A stretch of 64,000 nucleotides of DNA from Hyalella azteca (GCF_000764305.2 NW_025946654.1:248001-312000), one strand, 5' to 3'; counted from the first letter of the stretch, positions 23,593-35,453 are shown. The notes: generated from the letters alone by a model not told the origin. Program-made: numbers and translations.

Positions 23593-23700
23593 ATCGCACT
23601 GTAGACGAGCTTCACCTTCTTTTGACGAGCGCTCAGGTCGGACGGGGAAGTCGACGCTGTTCTGCACGAAGACATTCCCCGTGGGGGTCAAAACTGCCTC
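23593..23700 (-). CDS. UNC80: UNC80 x9, copy 2
   Basis: 108 bp, the same open frame as at 20.2 kb. The last codon changed (TGCGAT before GTCCAT rather than TGCGAG), which further weakens an already weak donor. Confidence 0.48.
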
Positions 23701-24231
23701 CTCTCAAGCTTATATTTATACCCAAATTATATCGTTACAGTCAATATGTCAAAGTTTTCAAGAGGACTGAGATCTTCTCAATTATTGCAGGAAAGTTGTT
23801 AATGGAATTTCTCCCCGATTCTTGTATGTAGTTTATTAAGGCTTCACAAAAATGGTCCAGTCGGGCCGATTCTCACACAAAATTCCAGTGACTAAATTTA
23901 AAATCATTCGCTAAAGAATTTTCTCGCATCTTATTGCAAGTTTAGTTTCATTATTTCACAGTTTTTCTCGGTTTATTATACTGAGTTAAATAATTTAATA
24001 AGCAAGTTTCTCATCAAATAACTTCTTGATTATTTTATTACTGCCAAATATTGCCTCAATTTACTGGCCACAAATCTAAAATTCCAACGGATTAGTGTCT
24101 ATAAGACGTAACATGAAATTTTAATAGTATTTTTTATCAATTAATTTATCAAATGTATGGATATACAAAATGTTCGAAATAATTAGAAATAATAAAAATA
24201 ATCACAGCATAAGATAAGATAACATCAAAAG

Positions 24232-24410
24232 AACTCATTGAAGGCCTCACGCTTACATTGTTGCTCTCGCCCGTCGCCTCCCAGGCATCATATGTTCGAA
24301 ATAATTATATATAATAAATTTAATCACAGCATAAGATAAGATAACATAAAAAGAACTCATTGACGACCTCTCGCTTACATTGTTGCTCTCGCCGGACGCC
24401 TCCCAGGCCT
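24232..24410 (-). repeat. tandem duplication over the x8 donor
   Basis: The last bases of x8 plus the GTAAGC donor and about 60 bp of intron appear twice, at 24,353-24,410 (attached to the exon) and 24,232-24,290. The unit is about 120 bp. The 43-kb copy has the same arrangement. Confidence 0.8.
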
Positions 24411-24727
24411 CCGAGTCTTCCTCAATGCAGATCTCGAAGGCAAGTTTTGTGGCCGCCCTCGAGATGTTAAAATCGCTCGACGAATCAGTCGACGTGCTCG
24501 ACGAGAGCCAATATGACGTGGATGAACGCTGTGACGAGCCACTGGATTTAGGAGTGGATGAACTGACGTGGGTCTGGACGAGGGCGCGTCGTCCTAAAGC
24601 TTCCTTTAAGGACGACATCGTCTCGTCGCCGTCTCCAGGAGTTTCTCTCCTGAGTCCCTGGAGCGCCTGTTCGCTCAGCCGCTGCAGGCCAGAGTCGTCG
24701 TCGTCTGCAAGCTCCGCATTGTGAATC
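24379..24727 (-). CDS. UNC80: UNC80 x7 and x8 fused without an intron
   Basis: In the other copies x7 and x8 are separated by about 800 bp. Here they run together in one open frame of 116 codons: IHNAELADDDDSGLQRLSEQ through LQGLRRETPGDGDETMSSLK to the serine-rich end and the GTAAGC donor. The join drops the last part of x7 with its donor and the first bases of x8 with its acceptor, yet stays in frame. It is an imprecise but in-frame loss of the intron region, not a reverse-transcribed exact intron loss. Confidence 0.7.
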
Positions 24728-25530
24728 CTGCCGTGGAGTTTCAGTCCAACATTTTCTCGCCGAAAAATGATGCAATGACACTATATAAAATTGCAGTTTT
24801 AATAATTATTTGATAAGTGAAATTTGTTATATTTAAAATTTAATAAGTATAAAATAATTATTTGGTGTTAATACTAGGAATGCTTATATCAAATTTGGCC
24901 TATCAACTGTTTGCACGTTAGTATGATTGCTATTGAGAAGGGAGGCCGTTTTCGTGAAATTAGTCCCAAGGTTGCGTTACTTCGCAAGATGAAATTTGTA
25001 TGAATTATTGCCGCTATTAGCACCAAGCAATTTAAAACTTATTCTCTTCTTAAATAACAAAAATGTTCGTGCATTTTTATTTCATATATGTTAGTTCCGT
25101 GACATGAAACATTCCCAATGAAAGGCAACTCGTGCCACTTGGCTGGAATGTCAGCCGTTTATTATCATACTTGACAATGATTCAATCGCTTTACATGAAG
25201 TAGGTTAAACATAGGTAATAATGGTGCAGTCAATTAGATTAGTTTCGCTAATAAGATTTAATTTATGACGTCACTTTCTTACTTGTACAGGTTGCATGTG
25301 TTTTAAGGGAAATATCACGCAATAAAGAGGATATGAAGAGGAAATTGATAAGTGCAACCTTCAGTGCAACTCCACGATGATGAACAGTTAATCTGTTGCT
25401 CTATACGTGGGATGGTAACGGTATTTTATTATCAAGTATATTTTATTATTAGTGATGACGATGAAGTATGGAAATGATGTTGAGATCAAGTGTGAGTGAG
25501 GTAAATTTCAAGGGTAATATTTGCACGCAC

Positions 25531-25733
25531 TTGACCGTAAAGGAGTCGTCAAAAGCTTGTATCTGCGACGCCATGACTGACGTGACCGCCGTGGACGAGT
25601 CTCTGACGTGGGGCGTTGGTGCCGAGATTTCTTTGGCAACCGCAAACTGCACGTCTTCTGTGCTGCACGTCTCGGCTTTCAGCTCACCTTCGTCAGGCAG
25701 CGTCTTGAGGCAGTCGGCGTCGTACCAAATGTC
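25531..25733 (-). CDS. UNC80: UNC80 x6, copy 2
   Basis: 203 bp, acceptor AACAACAG, donor GTCAA followed by GTGCGT. It encodes DIWYDADCLKTLPDEGELKA and later VRDSSTAVTSVMASQIQAF. The protein is identical to the copy at 45.7 kb while the flanking introns differ visibly. It joins x7 through a split Lys codon. Confidence 0.75.
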
Positions 25734-25929
25734 CTGTTGTTTTCGTAGCTTCGTCAATAATTCGTTTTAAGCGTAATTAATTAATTGATATTTGCGAAAG
25801 TATCGTAGTTGATTGATCGCAGTTCAGCTAGTAATGCCATTAATTAATTGTGCCTTAGGCCCGTATGTTGATAATTAATCATTATTCAAGCAAGCATCAT
25901 CCTTTATTTTTGGTATTCTATTCAAGGTC

Positions 25930-26880
25930 GACATTTTTGTCTTTTTTCGCGACTAAGATCAAATTCCTAAGCTACACGTGGCCTTAGAACTCAATTCAGT
26001 TTTGACGTTCACCTGCGAATTTGGGCTAAATCAGTCTTCGCCCTTCCTCGATATACTCGTGCAAGTAGAAGATGCAATGTTCGTCGCTAAAGTTTACCGA
26101 CAACCTTCAGACGTCGGAAGAGTTCTGAACGAAGCAAGCGAATGTCCCCAGCGATACAAAACCATCACTTTTCGCGCCCTAATACTTAGGGGCATTTAAA
26201 ACCTGTACATCGGCCAGTAACTTGAGAACTGAACTCCAGACCTGCAAGCAAATTCTGGTAAACAACGTTTATGCGACTAAAACTATCGACAGCGAAATCT
26301 CAAACTATCGACCACGTCAAACCAAACGGACAATGAACCAAATATTCAACAAAAGTATTCTAACAATTTCTTACCAAAAACAGATGACTGAAGGCCACAA
26401 AACAGACGAAAGAGTCCTCAAATAAATTTTGCTGAATAACATTTGAAGCGCAACCGAAGCCGACCGAATCAAACTCCTGATTTATTATAAAAACATTAAA
26501 CTCAAGAATTTAATAATGAAAAATAATTCATGCACAAAGTCGGGTCCATTACAAGAAAGTAATGTTATTTACAAATATTCCTGCCACAAAAAAGGTAGTA
26601 GACTTCCCAGAACGTGAATTTCATTGGCTTGACCAGCACGACTTTGAGCCGCCGCCTAACATGCCACCTTCAGACCAGAGGACCGAAGAACCACATGAGA
26701 GAGGCTCATAATGAGACCCTCACTCGCGCGACGTTGGAGACCCACACCAGAATCATCATGAGATGCCCAGACGCCACAAGACTGGCCATAGCTGAGGCTC
26801 TCATCATCAAGCAGGAGTCTCCAGCTATTAATTTGCAAACTACCGGATTTGTCAGGACGTTGAAACTGTTCTCGTAATTT
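25930..26880 (+). mobile_element. Penelope-like retroelement remnant, copy 1
   Basis: Opposite to UNC80. Reading-frame pieces in order: a reverse-transcriptase C-terminal part with SPFLDILVQVEDAMFV and ASECPQRYKT, a linker near LRTELQTCKQ, and a GIY-YIG-type end with LSRRLTCHLQTRGPKNHMRE and ending VRTLKLFS. Stops and frameshifts separate them and the N-terminal half is absent, so it is dead. The same remnant sits in the same intron at 46.08-47.03 kb, so insertion predates the block duplication. Confidence 0.8.
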
Positions 26881-28010
26881 AAGCTATGATTTCAATCTGT
26901 GTCCATAATACCCTTTGTTTGTACTAATGTCATTTCAAAATTTTAATTTCAAGTGTTGCAAAACTCTTTCCTTATTTGATTACGAATGAAGTTTCATCCG
27001 AAACGTCGTTAATTACAATAAAATGTCGCTTGGAAACCTGATATTTAAATTTTCAAACTCTGAACTGTCACCACTGGGTCAGTTATTTTACACTGGGCCA
27101 GTTGGCTGTTTTTGAATTTTCAATTCCTATCAAAAGCCTAATTCGCCAAATAGAGAAAAACAATAAGAAAATCGTCAATAAGAAATACTCTCTGGTCTTC
27201 AATGAAACCTGCATTAAAGAACAACTTTTGCCAAAGTACACCAATGGTATTATATGCAAGCGTATTTTCTACTTAATCCTGATTAATAAAATACTTCATT
27301 GTAATTTTATCAAGATTACAAGTACACTTGAGCCGTAAATCTTAGCAATAAATCCGTACTTCTGGGGCCGAATCCTCCTGCGCCTCTTCGCTGAAAGAGG
27401 CGTTCAGCTGCACTTTTGCGCTGCCATAGAAACGATCAAATATTCATGTTAAATTATAATAATGGAAGCATGAAAGTTCATTTTGGTGCTTAAAAGAGAC
27501 TAATAAATATGACTACTGAAATTGATTTATTTACTCAAGATATTTTATTCATTAAATGACTCCTCCCGGTCACCAGAATAATTGGCAATGTAGACAGGAT
27601 TGAGCTCAGTATCTAATTATCTACATTGAAAATATATATTATCATATACATATATTGTAAACAATAATCGAATAAGGTTCTTATAACAAAACAAGTAATT
27701 TAAAATATCACTTTCATAAGTCATGTATTGTTTTTCAATTATCACAATGGTTAAATTGAACAACGAGTTACAGAAGTAGAATAATCGATCATGTATTATA
27801 ATTAAATGTTAGCTGACTACAAATCATCTATAGCCGTGGACGTGGACGATATAAATATGCTTTTAAAATACTATGTTTCCATTACACGGAGCAAAGAATA
27901 ATTTTATTCAATAACAATAATAATGAATAACACATTCCTGGTGTATTAATGTAATATTTATGTTATATTTATATTTATATGACTTTCAAGAACTCTGAAA
28001 AAAAATGATT
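26881..28010. other. intron between x6 and x5, no gene seen
   Basis: AT-rich, aligned throughout with 47,031-48,075 apart from a small extra piece near 27,050-27,110. No supported exon. The x5 and x6 phases do not match directly, so a small exon could be hidden here, but I cannot point to it. Confidence 0.5.
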
Positions 28011-28016
28011 GCTCAC

Positions 28017-28251
28017 CAGCCGTCTTGTCCGGTGACGATTGTCGCCACGACTGGGGCGTAAGTTTCCCCTTCTTCTGGGGATAAAACCTGGGTGAGGACG
28101 AGCTCAGGAGCGTCCCCACGACTACCCTCGCTGGGGGGAAGAGGCGTTGTTTCGTCCCCGGCAGCTGGGGCACCAATGCCCGCCGTGGGGCTCCTGTCTC
28201 CCCCCTCATCCACGGTATCCACGTCCCCACCCAACGAGCCCAGGCTCGTCT
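28017..28251 (-). CDS. UNC80: UNC80 x5, copy 2
   Basis: 235 bp, acceptor GGGGATCAG, donor GGCTG followed by GTGAGC. The acidic peptide starts TSLGSLGGDVDTVDEGGDRS and ends VVATIVTGQDG. It joins x4 in phase through a split Glu codon. The 48-kb copy differs by a few amino acids in the middle. Confidence 0.68.
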
Positions 28252-28363
28252 CTGATCCCCAATTTTGGGGCGAATCGAGCGAAAAAAATTAGAGGTTTTC
28301 CTGAATTTTAGGCTGACATCAGGAAATATTGGTAAATTTTGAATGCTTGTTCAGCAACTCGAT

Positions 28364-28510
28364 GGTACCTCTCCTCTAGGGTAATACACTAAGGAGGAAA
28401 TATTACCCTGATAACCACTATTACAACCGCTGGATGGTACCTCACCTCTAGGGTAATATTACCCTGATAACCACTATTACAATCACTGGATGGTACCTCA
28501 CCTCTAGGGT
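28364..28510 (-). repeat. 57-bp array over the x4 donor, three units
   Basis: GGTACCTCACCTCTAGGGTA (plus strand) occurs in three spaced copies. On the transcript each holds the x4 end and donor, CTAGAG before GTGAGG. The outermost is mutated to GAGAGG. The 48.4-kb copy has two and the 49.9-kb copy one to two. Confidence 0.85.
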
Positions 28511-28643
28511 AATGAATTGAAGATGTGGTGACGGCTGTGGTGTGGTCCACACGGCATCTGTGGTAGTGGCGGTCCAGAGTGTTGAGTGTGATGAGCACCA
28601 GACTCACCACCTGCCCCTTCAGGTAGCTCTCGTCGCAGTCAAA
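28502..28643 (-). CDS. UNC80: UNC80 x4, copy 3
   Basis: 142 bp, acceptor TTGGCCAG after a T-rich tract, donor CTAGAG followed by GTGAGG. It encodes FDCDESYLKGQVVSLVLITL and NTLDRHYHRCRV. Phase 0 in, phase 1 out, consistent with x3 and x5. Confidence 0.78.
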
Positions 28644-29064
28644 CTGGCCAAGGTGCACAAAAATGATGCTATACGGCAGCTTTATTTCGAGGGACATGAA
28701 ACGAGCACAATTTTTGCTCGTTGCGTGATTTATTTTTTAATTGAAACAATAATAAATTAGTGTACTTACATAATTTTATGCAAGCCTTGAAAACTCTTTT
28801 GCAAGTTCTCCTTAATATTACGTTATTATTATTTTGTTTCTGCAGTTTAAACGAATACATGGAACAAATTTTCCATACTGCGAAAATAAGAAAGGGGCAC
28901 ACAATCTATTAGCACTTTTGGCAATAATATTTCCGTTGTTTAATATCAAAAAGAGTGGCGTCTACGGGAAAATTATTATTAAAAATATGACAAATAACGA
29001 TATTCAGATATTTCCTAACGAAATGAACACTATTAATAATTAATATTTTTGACAAGGAAGTCAC

Positions 29065-29185
29065 CTTATAGAGGATGGTGAGTGTGGAGGTAAGCCAAGC
29101 CTTCCTGATGGTTGGTTGCAGCATCCAGAGACTGTACGTGGGTTGCCGCAAGTCCTGAACCTTGTGGACTGCAGGACTGAACTGC
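29065..29185 (-). pseudogene. UNC80 x3, 3' half only
   Basis: The exon starts at TTCAGTCCTGCAGTCC instead of upstream. Before it is intron sequence that belongs next to x13 (matching 40,262 onward). The junction reads TATATTGCAG, which itself resembles an acceptor. The donor is kept. This is the edge of the duplicated block. Confidence 0.75.
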
Positions 29186-29468
29186 AATATAAATTAGCCC
29201 AAGAGCAATATTTAAATTTAACTAAAATAACGACAGATTAATAGACGGAATCTACGTACGACAAGATGCTGGTAAATTATTGGAAAAGGTTTGCAATTTG
29301 TCTCTACATCAGCATCTGAGAACTGCTGAGAGCTTAGCGATAAAAAGTATACTCATTTAATAATAAGAGACAGAAAGTTACTGCAGCCATTTTCAGTTTT
29401 CTCGATTTAATTTTTTAAACTTCAAAATTGACTGTATAAATACGCAATATAACCGTTGACTTCATTAC

Positions 29469-29697
29469 CTATAACCGAAGACACGCTCTGCACAGTTTCG
29501 GCATCCCTTTTGTCGACAGAAACTCGGTAGTTGACAACGGTGGTTTTGTCTTTACCCAAATACGGTAAGACGGCCTTGCCGTGGCTGACGGCCTGAAGGT
29601 CTGTCGTCTGCCGAGGGCTCAGAGGTCCTGTTGATTTGTCCTCAACTGAGGGAGTCTCGCACAACTTTCTTTCTGGCTTTTGACCATCACTGATAAC
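29469..29697 (-). CDS. UNC80: UNC80 x13, copy 2
   Basis: 229 bp, acceptor TTCGTCAG, donor GTTATAG followed by GTAATG. It encodes VISDGQKPERKLCETPSVED and a tail VVNYRVSVDKRDAETVQSVS. Same length as the copy at 40.6 kb with several amino-acid differences. Family assignment is from order and phase. Confidence 0.62.
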
Positions 29698-29850
29698 CTG
29701 ACGAAGTTCAGCGGCTGCACCGAAATTAAAGTAATTAATTAGAGGTAACACGACGAAGTTCAGTGACTGCACCGGAAATAAAGTAATTAATTAGAGGTAA
29801 CACGACGAAGTTCAGTGGCTGCAGTGAAAATAATGTAATTAATTAGAAGT
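29698..29850 (-). repeat. x13-acceptor array, about three units
   Basis: Units of about 58-60 bp, each with GAAGTTCAG and the reverse complement of the x13 acceptor. Same family as at 20.98 kb (four units) and 40.79 kb (six units). Confidence 0.85.
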
Positions 29851-30590
29851 AACCTGTCGAGGTTCAGTAACTGAGATTGAATAAAACTAAGTAATTAGTG
29901 ATATCATGACAATACCTAGTGGCTGGACCGGATGGAAAGTCATTAATTAGTGGTTATCTTACGTATTTAGTGGCAGGGCCTGAATGAAAATAAATAATTA
30001 GCCATACCCAGATGGACTACAGTGCCGGGACCTTAAGGGAAGTAGGTATTTAATGATACTCCAAATACGCCTAGCAGATCAAGTAACGCGCTCCAGAGTT
30101 TAGCAGTCGTGAGGAATGTTTATCGTTTGTAATATTGCTGGGTAGTAAATCTACGGGAAATTCTACAATGTTGGTTTTCTTCTACAACCACTTCCAAAAG
30201 CCTATCACACCCTCTTTACCATACAAAAATTCTTAAAATAATTTGTTACAATCCCGACCAATGGGTGCCGCCTAGGACTCAGGAAATACGTATATCAGCC
30301 ACATGAAGTCCGCTTAGGCGCTGAGTTCAAAGAGTAGCTTGCACGTTCAGTTTGACTCGGCTCGGCCTCCCGTTCTCATACTGCAAGGTGACAATAAAGC
30401 CAGAAAGGAAATTCTAACCACAAGCCGATTTTGATCGGGTGGCCAAGCAGACCCAGAATAACTTAAGGCCGAATGTAGTGACTTCTTCTGTGCAGAAACC
30501 TAGGCGGTCCCAAAATTTTGTTAGGGAGAATTTAAAATCAAAGAAAATAGCCAGAAAATTCACCATTTCTTATAAAGGATAACGTTTCGG

Positions 30591-30591
30591 N
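30591..30591. other. single N at a copy breakpoint
   Basis: Left of the N the sequence matches the stretch before x12; right of it, the stretch between x10 and x9. In other copies about 1.5-2 kb with x12, x11 and x10 lies between. The N probably hides that loss or marks a contig join. Confidence 0.8.
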
Positions 30592-30709
30592 ATATGGAGA
30601 GATAGGATAGACTTTGGCAATAATAGTACAATTTTTAAACTACTCCAGATGGAATGAAAGATTTAATTATACTATTAATATTAACTAAGCAACGTATTTT
30701 TCACTGGAC

Positions 30710-30817
30710 CTCGCACTGTAGACGAGCTTCACCTTCTTTTGACGAGCGCTCATGCCGGACGGGGAAGTCGACGCTGTTCTGCACGAAGACATTCCCCGTG
30801 GGGGTCAAAACTGCTTC
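30710..30817 (-). CDS. UNC80: UNC80 x9, copy 3
   Basis: 108 bp, the same frame as at 20.2 kb, ending RLQCE before GTCCAG. The first codon is GAA rather than GAG, a silent change. Confidence 0.48.
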
Positions 30818-31373
30818 CTCTCAAGCTTATATTTATCCCCAAATTATATCGTTACAGTCACTATGTCTAAGTTATCAAGAGGACTGAAATATTCTCAATT
30901 ATTGCTGGAAAGTTGTTAATGGAATTTCTCCCCGATTCTTGTATGTAGTTTATTAATGTTTCACAAAAATGGTCCAGTCGGGCCGATTCTCACACAAAAT
31001 TCCAGTGACTAAATTTAAAATCATTCGCTAAATAATTTTCTCGCATCTTATTGCAAGTTTAGTTTCATTATTTCACAGTTTTTCTCGGTTTATTATACTG
31101 AGTTAAATAATTTAATAAGCAAGTTTCTCATCAAATAACTTCTTGATTATTTTATTACTGCCAAATATTGCCTCAATTTACTGGCCACAAATCTAAAATT
31201 CCAACGGATTAGTGTCTAAAAGACGTAACATGAAATTTTAATAGTATTTTTTATCAATTAATTTATCAAATGTATGGATATACAAAATGTTCGAAATAAT
31301 TAGAAATAATAAAAATAATCACAGCATAAGATAAGATAACATAAAAAGAACTCATTGAAGGCCTCTCGCTTAC

Positions 31374-31653
31374 ATTTTTACTCTCGCCGGACCCCTCCCA
31401 GGCCTCAGGATCTTCCTCAATGCAGATCTCGAAGGCAAGTTTTGTGGCCGCCCTCGAGATGTTAAAATCGCTCGACGAATCAGTCGACGTGCTCGACGAG
31501 AGCCAATATGACGTGGATGAACGCTGTGACGAGCCACTGGATTTAGGAGTGGATGAACTGACGTGGGTCTGGACGAGGGCGCGTCGTCCTAAAGCTTCCT
31601 TTAAGGACGACATCGTCTCGTTGCCATCTCCAGGAGTTTCGGACAGCGCGTTG
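31374..31653 (-). CDS. UNC80: UNC80 x8, copy 2
   Basis: 280 bp, acceptor CGTGTAG, donor GTAAGC. It encodes NALSETPGDGDETMSSLKEA, then a serine-rich stretch, then FNISRAATKLAFEICIEEDP. Phase 2 in (after x7), phase 0 out. Ends SGESKN where other copies have SGESNN. Confidence 0.72.
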
Positions 31654-31710
31654 CTACACGAATGTTATTAGTTTCCATTTGTTAACAAATTATTTTTTTT
31701 AAAAGACGTT

Positions 31711-31870
31711 TTTTTAGCGCATTTCCTCATTTATGGAAAAATGTCCTATTGTGCTCGTCATGTCCGTACTTCCGTCCGTCCGTCCATCTGTCCGTTACTT
31801 CATGTTTTCGTCGATTTTGAGAAAATGCCATCTCTGTCACTCATGCAGTGAGTACTGAGTTATATTTTTT
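31711..31870 (-). mobile_element. ACGG-core dispersed element, copy 2
   Basis: Reverse orientation relative to the copy at 7.7 kb: starts TTTAGCGCATTTCCTCATTT, then a CGTC/TCCG microsatellite, then the TCGTCGATTTTGAGAAAATG block and an A/T-rich end. It sits about 60 bp upstream of the x8 acceptor on the transcript, in the same place as the 43.8-kb copy. Confidence 0.7.
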
Positions 31871-32457
31871 ACATAATCTATTAATGAGTTATTATCAACT
31901 TAATTTTGACTTGTGTAAGAATATGATCAAAAATTTGGATTGTAAATTTAAATATATTTTTCTAGAAATTGGAACTGATTTGCTTATCTAGCAGGTTAGC
32001 CCGTAGTTTAAGAAGATTGATTATTTCGGAAATTTTAGAATACCGTTATCTCGAAATCCTGTTAATCGGATTAAAGCTAATTAGGCTAATACTAGAAATT
32101 TCTTATCAAAGCTACATTTTACATACTCATAGGATTCCCATCTGATATACGTTATGACATGCGAAAACACTTTATATCTGTCCTCAAATTAATCATTTAT
32201 TCAAAATAATTTAATTTCAATTTCAATCAATCCCTTCCTTTCACTTTTGCAATGCATTTCTATTATTTCCGCCTGGGAATAAAATTTCAGGTCAAGGTAA
32301 TATCTCGATAAGTTGCTGACGACAAAGAGACGTAAGCGGAGCTTGGGGATATTATATAATATTTAGTAATATGCACGTCAATAATACACGGAGGAAGAGG
32401 CGGGCGAGGCAGCGGTGTATATATTACATGCATATGACATATAACACACTATAACAC

Positions 32458-32619
32458 CTGGAAGAAGAGGCAGGAGAGGCTGCGGTTGAGGCAGAAGTAG
32501 ACGCCTGAGTCGAGTCGTGCGCAGTCGCAGAGAATCTGCTCCTGAGTCCCTGGAGCGCCTGTTCGCTCAGCCGCTGCAGGCCAGAGTCGTCGTCGTCTGC
32601 AAGCTCCGCATTGTGAATC
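32458..32619 (-). CDS. UNC80: UNC80 x7, copy 2
   Basis: 162 bp, acceptor CACGGCAG, donor CTTCCAG followed by GTGTTA. It encodes IHNAELADDDDSGLQRLSEQ and a Ser/Ala-rich end, ASTSASTAASPASSS. It joins x8 through a split Ser codon. A single extra partial donor unit lies near 32,391-32,420. Confidence 0.72.
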
Positions 32620-32865
32620 CTGCCGTGGAGTTTCAGTCCAACATTTACTCGCCGAAAAATGATACAATGACACTATATGAAATTGCAGTTTTAATAATTA
32701 TTTTATAAGTGAAATTTGTTATATTTAAAATTTAATAAGTATAAAATAAGTATTTTGTGTTGATACTAGGAGTGCTTATATCAAATTTGGCCTATCAGAT
32801 GCTTGCATGTTAGGATGGTTGCTATTGAGAAGGGAGGCCGTCTTCCTAAAATTGGTCCCAAGGCA

Positions 32866-33145
32866 TGATAGGTCCGGTGTCGGCTTGGTGTGTCCATGTC
32901 CAGGGTTACAGGTCCAGTTCATGGGGGTTATCAGAGTATCAGCGGCAATTGATAGGTCCGGTGTCGGCTTGATGACCGGACCGGTCCGTGTATCCGGTAT
33001 CGGCTTTGAGTGTCCATGTCTAGGGTTACTGGGCTTGAGTTGCCTCTCTCGGTTGCCAAATCTTGTGCTACCGCGCGTTCTCCTTCTCAACTGCGTTGAC
33101 ACGCGTGACATGCGAGGTTCACGAGATGAGGGTCAAGTCTAAACT
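32866..33145. other. block junction into the x24-x23 intron
   Basis: At about 32,866 the sequence changes from the intron upstream of x7 (matching about 45,080) to the 84-bp minisatellite region of the x24-x23 intron (matching about 14,130 onward). There is no N here. Confidence 0.75.
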
Positions 33146-33801
33146 TTTTGGATTACATTGTAGCGGGAAACTACTACGTCTGAACACTTAAAGGTCTCTG
33201 CCAGCGGATACGGTTCGTGGACGATTGAAACAACCAATGATGATGTTCAGGCCAAGCTTCACTTAAGAAACTTGCGATAATTACTTGTAAATTGCAAAAT
33301 CAATTGCACTTAAGAAGTCCAGATAACGTAGAAAGTTAACACAGCAATCATGGGCACAACAATTGGTATGATGAAGTCGCTCCCTATAATAGAGATAGAC
33401 TACATCCGAGAACAGTTCGGCTAGTACATTTTTCTCCGCAGTCGTCTGTCGAGGAGTGCGGCGGCTTCAAACCTAGTACACAAAGCGAGGCCAATATCTG
33501 GGCGTTAAAATATGATGTTATGTACCTTATATATGTAGAAAACAAACGCCGAAAACACAACAATATTACCAAAAAGTGAGATCCTGAATTGCGAGAAAAT
33601 GAAAAAAAAGAATACATATTAGTTCACTTGAGCAGTTATTTAAAGGAAACTAACATCTGAAGATCCAACAACCAAGTATATAAAAAAATATTTACTGGAT
33701 TAAAAACCCTACATGATTGAAAAGGGCGCTGTATTCAAGAATAAACTGATATTAAGATAAATACGATGCAGTCTATATTAGAAGTTCTAGATGTAAGATA
33801 C

Positions 33802-33967
33802 CTGAATGTGGTCAGCGATGTGGCAGGAGGCGTCAGGTGGTACAGGCATGCACACAGATGGTATGCTGGTACCAGTACCCGTCTGGTTGCAGGTATGCAG
33901 GAGTGACCCAACCAGCAGCCATGACAGTAGCCTGATGTGGCTTACGCAGTCCAGAAACTCTTTTTGC
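33802..33967 (-). CDS. UNC80: UNC80 x23, copy 2
   Basis: 166 bp, the same splice sites and the same protein as 15,090-15,255 (QKEFLDCVSHIRLLSWLLVG onward). Flanking introns differ by substitutions and indels. Confidence 0.86.
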
Positions 33968-34310
33968 CTGGAAAAAGTCGAGTCTTGTCAATTTTGCAAA
34001 TACGCTTATTTTAAATCTACCACAGCCGTTATATTTGGAAGTGAAAAATTATATTTTCTTGCCGTAACCTGGCGAATGACGTAGTTTCTCTTCAATTTCG
34101 ATTGGACATGTAAATGTATTCAGATGACTAGACAAGGTTCTCCAATATATATGACAATGGGTGTGATCTTCAACCAAAAATGACAGATATTTTAGAGGTA
34201 AATGAGACCAGACTCTCTTGTTTCTGGGAAATCGGCGGGTTGTTCAGCCACCTACATGCATATTGAAGAACCTCGTATCTTATTTTAGACTTAATTGAGA
34301 CAAAACTCAC

Positions 34311-34465
34311 CCTTGTTGCATGGCAGTGGGCGGGTTGTTCAGCCACGGAAGATATTTATTGAAGAACCTCGTATCTCTTGCGTGGCCACGGCTGATCTCC
34401 AGCGAGAGGTACTGCGCTATGCCTGCCTTCAGGAGCCCGCCTATGGTGTCCTGGTTCAGGCCACT
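34311..34465 (-). CDS. UNC80: UNC80 x22, copy 2
   Basis: 155 bp, the same protein as 15,604-15,758 (GLNQDTIGGLLKAGIAQYLS), with only scattered base changes. Donor GTGAGT, acceptor AAGCAG. Confidence 0.88.
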
Positions 34466-34958
34466 CTGCTTTTCAGCCAAGAAATAATCATTGCTAATAT
34501 CTAGGGAAAATAACATTATACAATATGGATAACATTATACAATAGGGAGATAACATACATAGGGAGATAACATTATACATTAGATAGATAAAATAATCAA
34601 CAATACATTTTTGGAACGGGGAAGGAATTCATAATGTGCACTTATTATGCATATATTCAACTGGGTGATGTGATTATTCTTCTCTTCTTTTTTGAGTGTT
34701 CACAGTAGAAATGGAGTTATTCAACTGCGACATTCTATTCATAGGAGTCGTGTATCGATATTCATTCGACGACAGTTCCAATGATGAACTATATTACTGA
34801 CCAGAAAGTTATATCTTAATTCACTTCCATCTTCGAATTTCATGATGGACAACGAAAGAAAGAAACTTATATCAGGTTAGAGGCGAATCAGTTTCTAAAA
34901 ATGCACTTAATTATGAATAATAACAGTAATAGCGAGATGTTGAGATCATGATGGCGAC

Positions 34959-35132
34959 CTTTATCTTGGTGAGCGTGTGGACGTCTGCGATGAAGTCCAT
35001 AATGTCGCTGATGTAGGAGGCGCGGATGCACTCAGCCACCAGCGTCGAAGTTTGTGGACTCAGAGGATCTGTGCCCGAGGGGCTTGTCGTCACGTCCAGT
35101 ACAGGGTTGGGGCCAATACTTCCGCCATTATC
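34959..35132 (-). CDS. UNC80: UNC80 x21, copy 2
   Basis: 174 bp, phase 0/0, the same peptide as the first copy. Upstream it has only one extra, decayed 83-bp unit, where copy 1 has two. Confidence 0.8.
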
Positions 35133-35453
35133 CTTCAGGAGAAAACATTTAATAACAATTACCATCCGGTTTATATGTGAAACCATGCAGCACTTGGGTT
35201 TAGGCCAATAATCTTGCCAGTGTCCTTTAGAAATTACCGTAATAACTCCTATCATTATCATTTAAAAAAGAAACGCGTATCATGAATTACCGTTAGGTTT
35301 TGGCGAGGTATTGGGTTGGACAAATACTTCCGCCATTGTCATTGAAAGAAGAAGGCCCGCCACTAATGGCCGTCAGATTTTGGCATTTTATCATGTGGCT
35401 CTTAGATTGGTGCCAATATTCTCTATATTGTTCATTTAAGTAATCATTCTCAC

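Noticed and set aside
26614..26877. A stand-alone GIY-YIG nuclease gene
   Set aside because: It follows reverse-transcriptase pieces in Penelope order, with stops and frameshifts between, and recurs in the paralogous intron.
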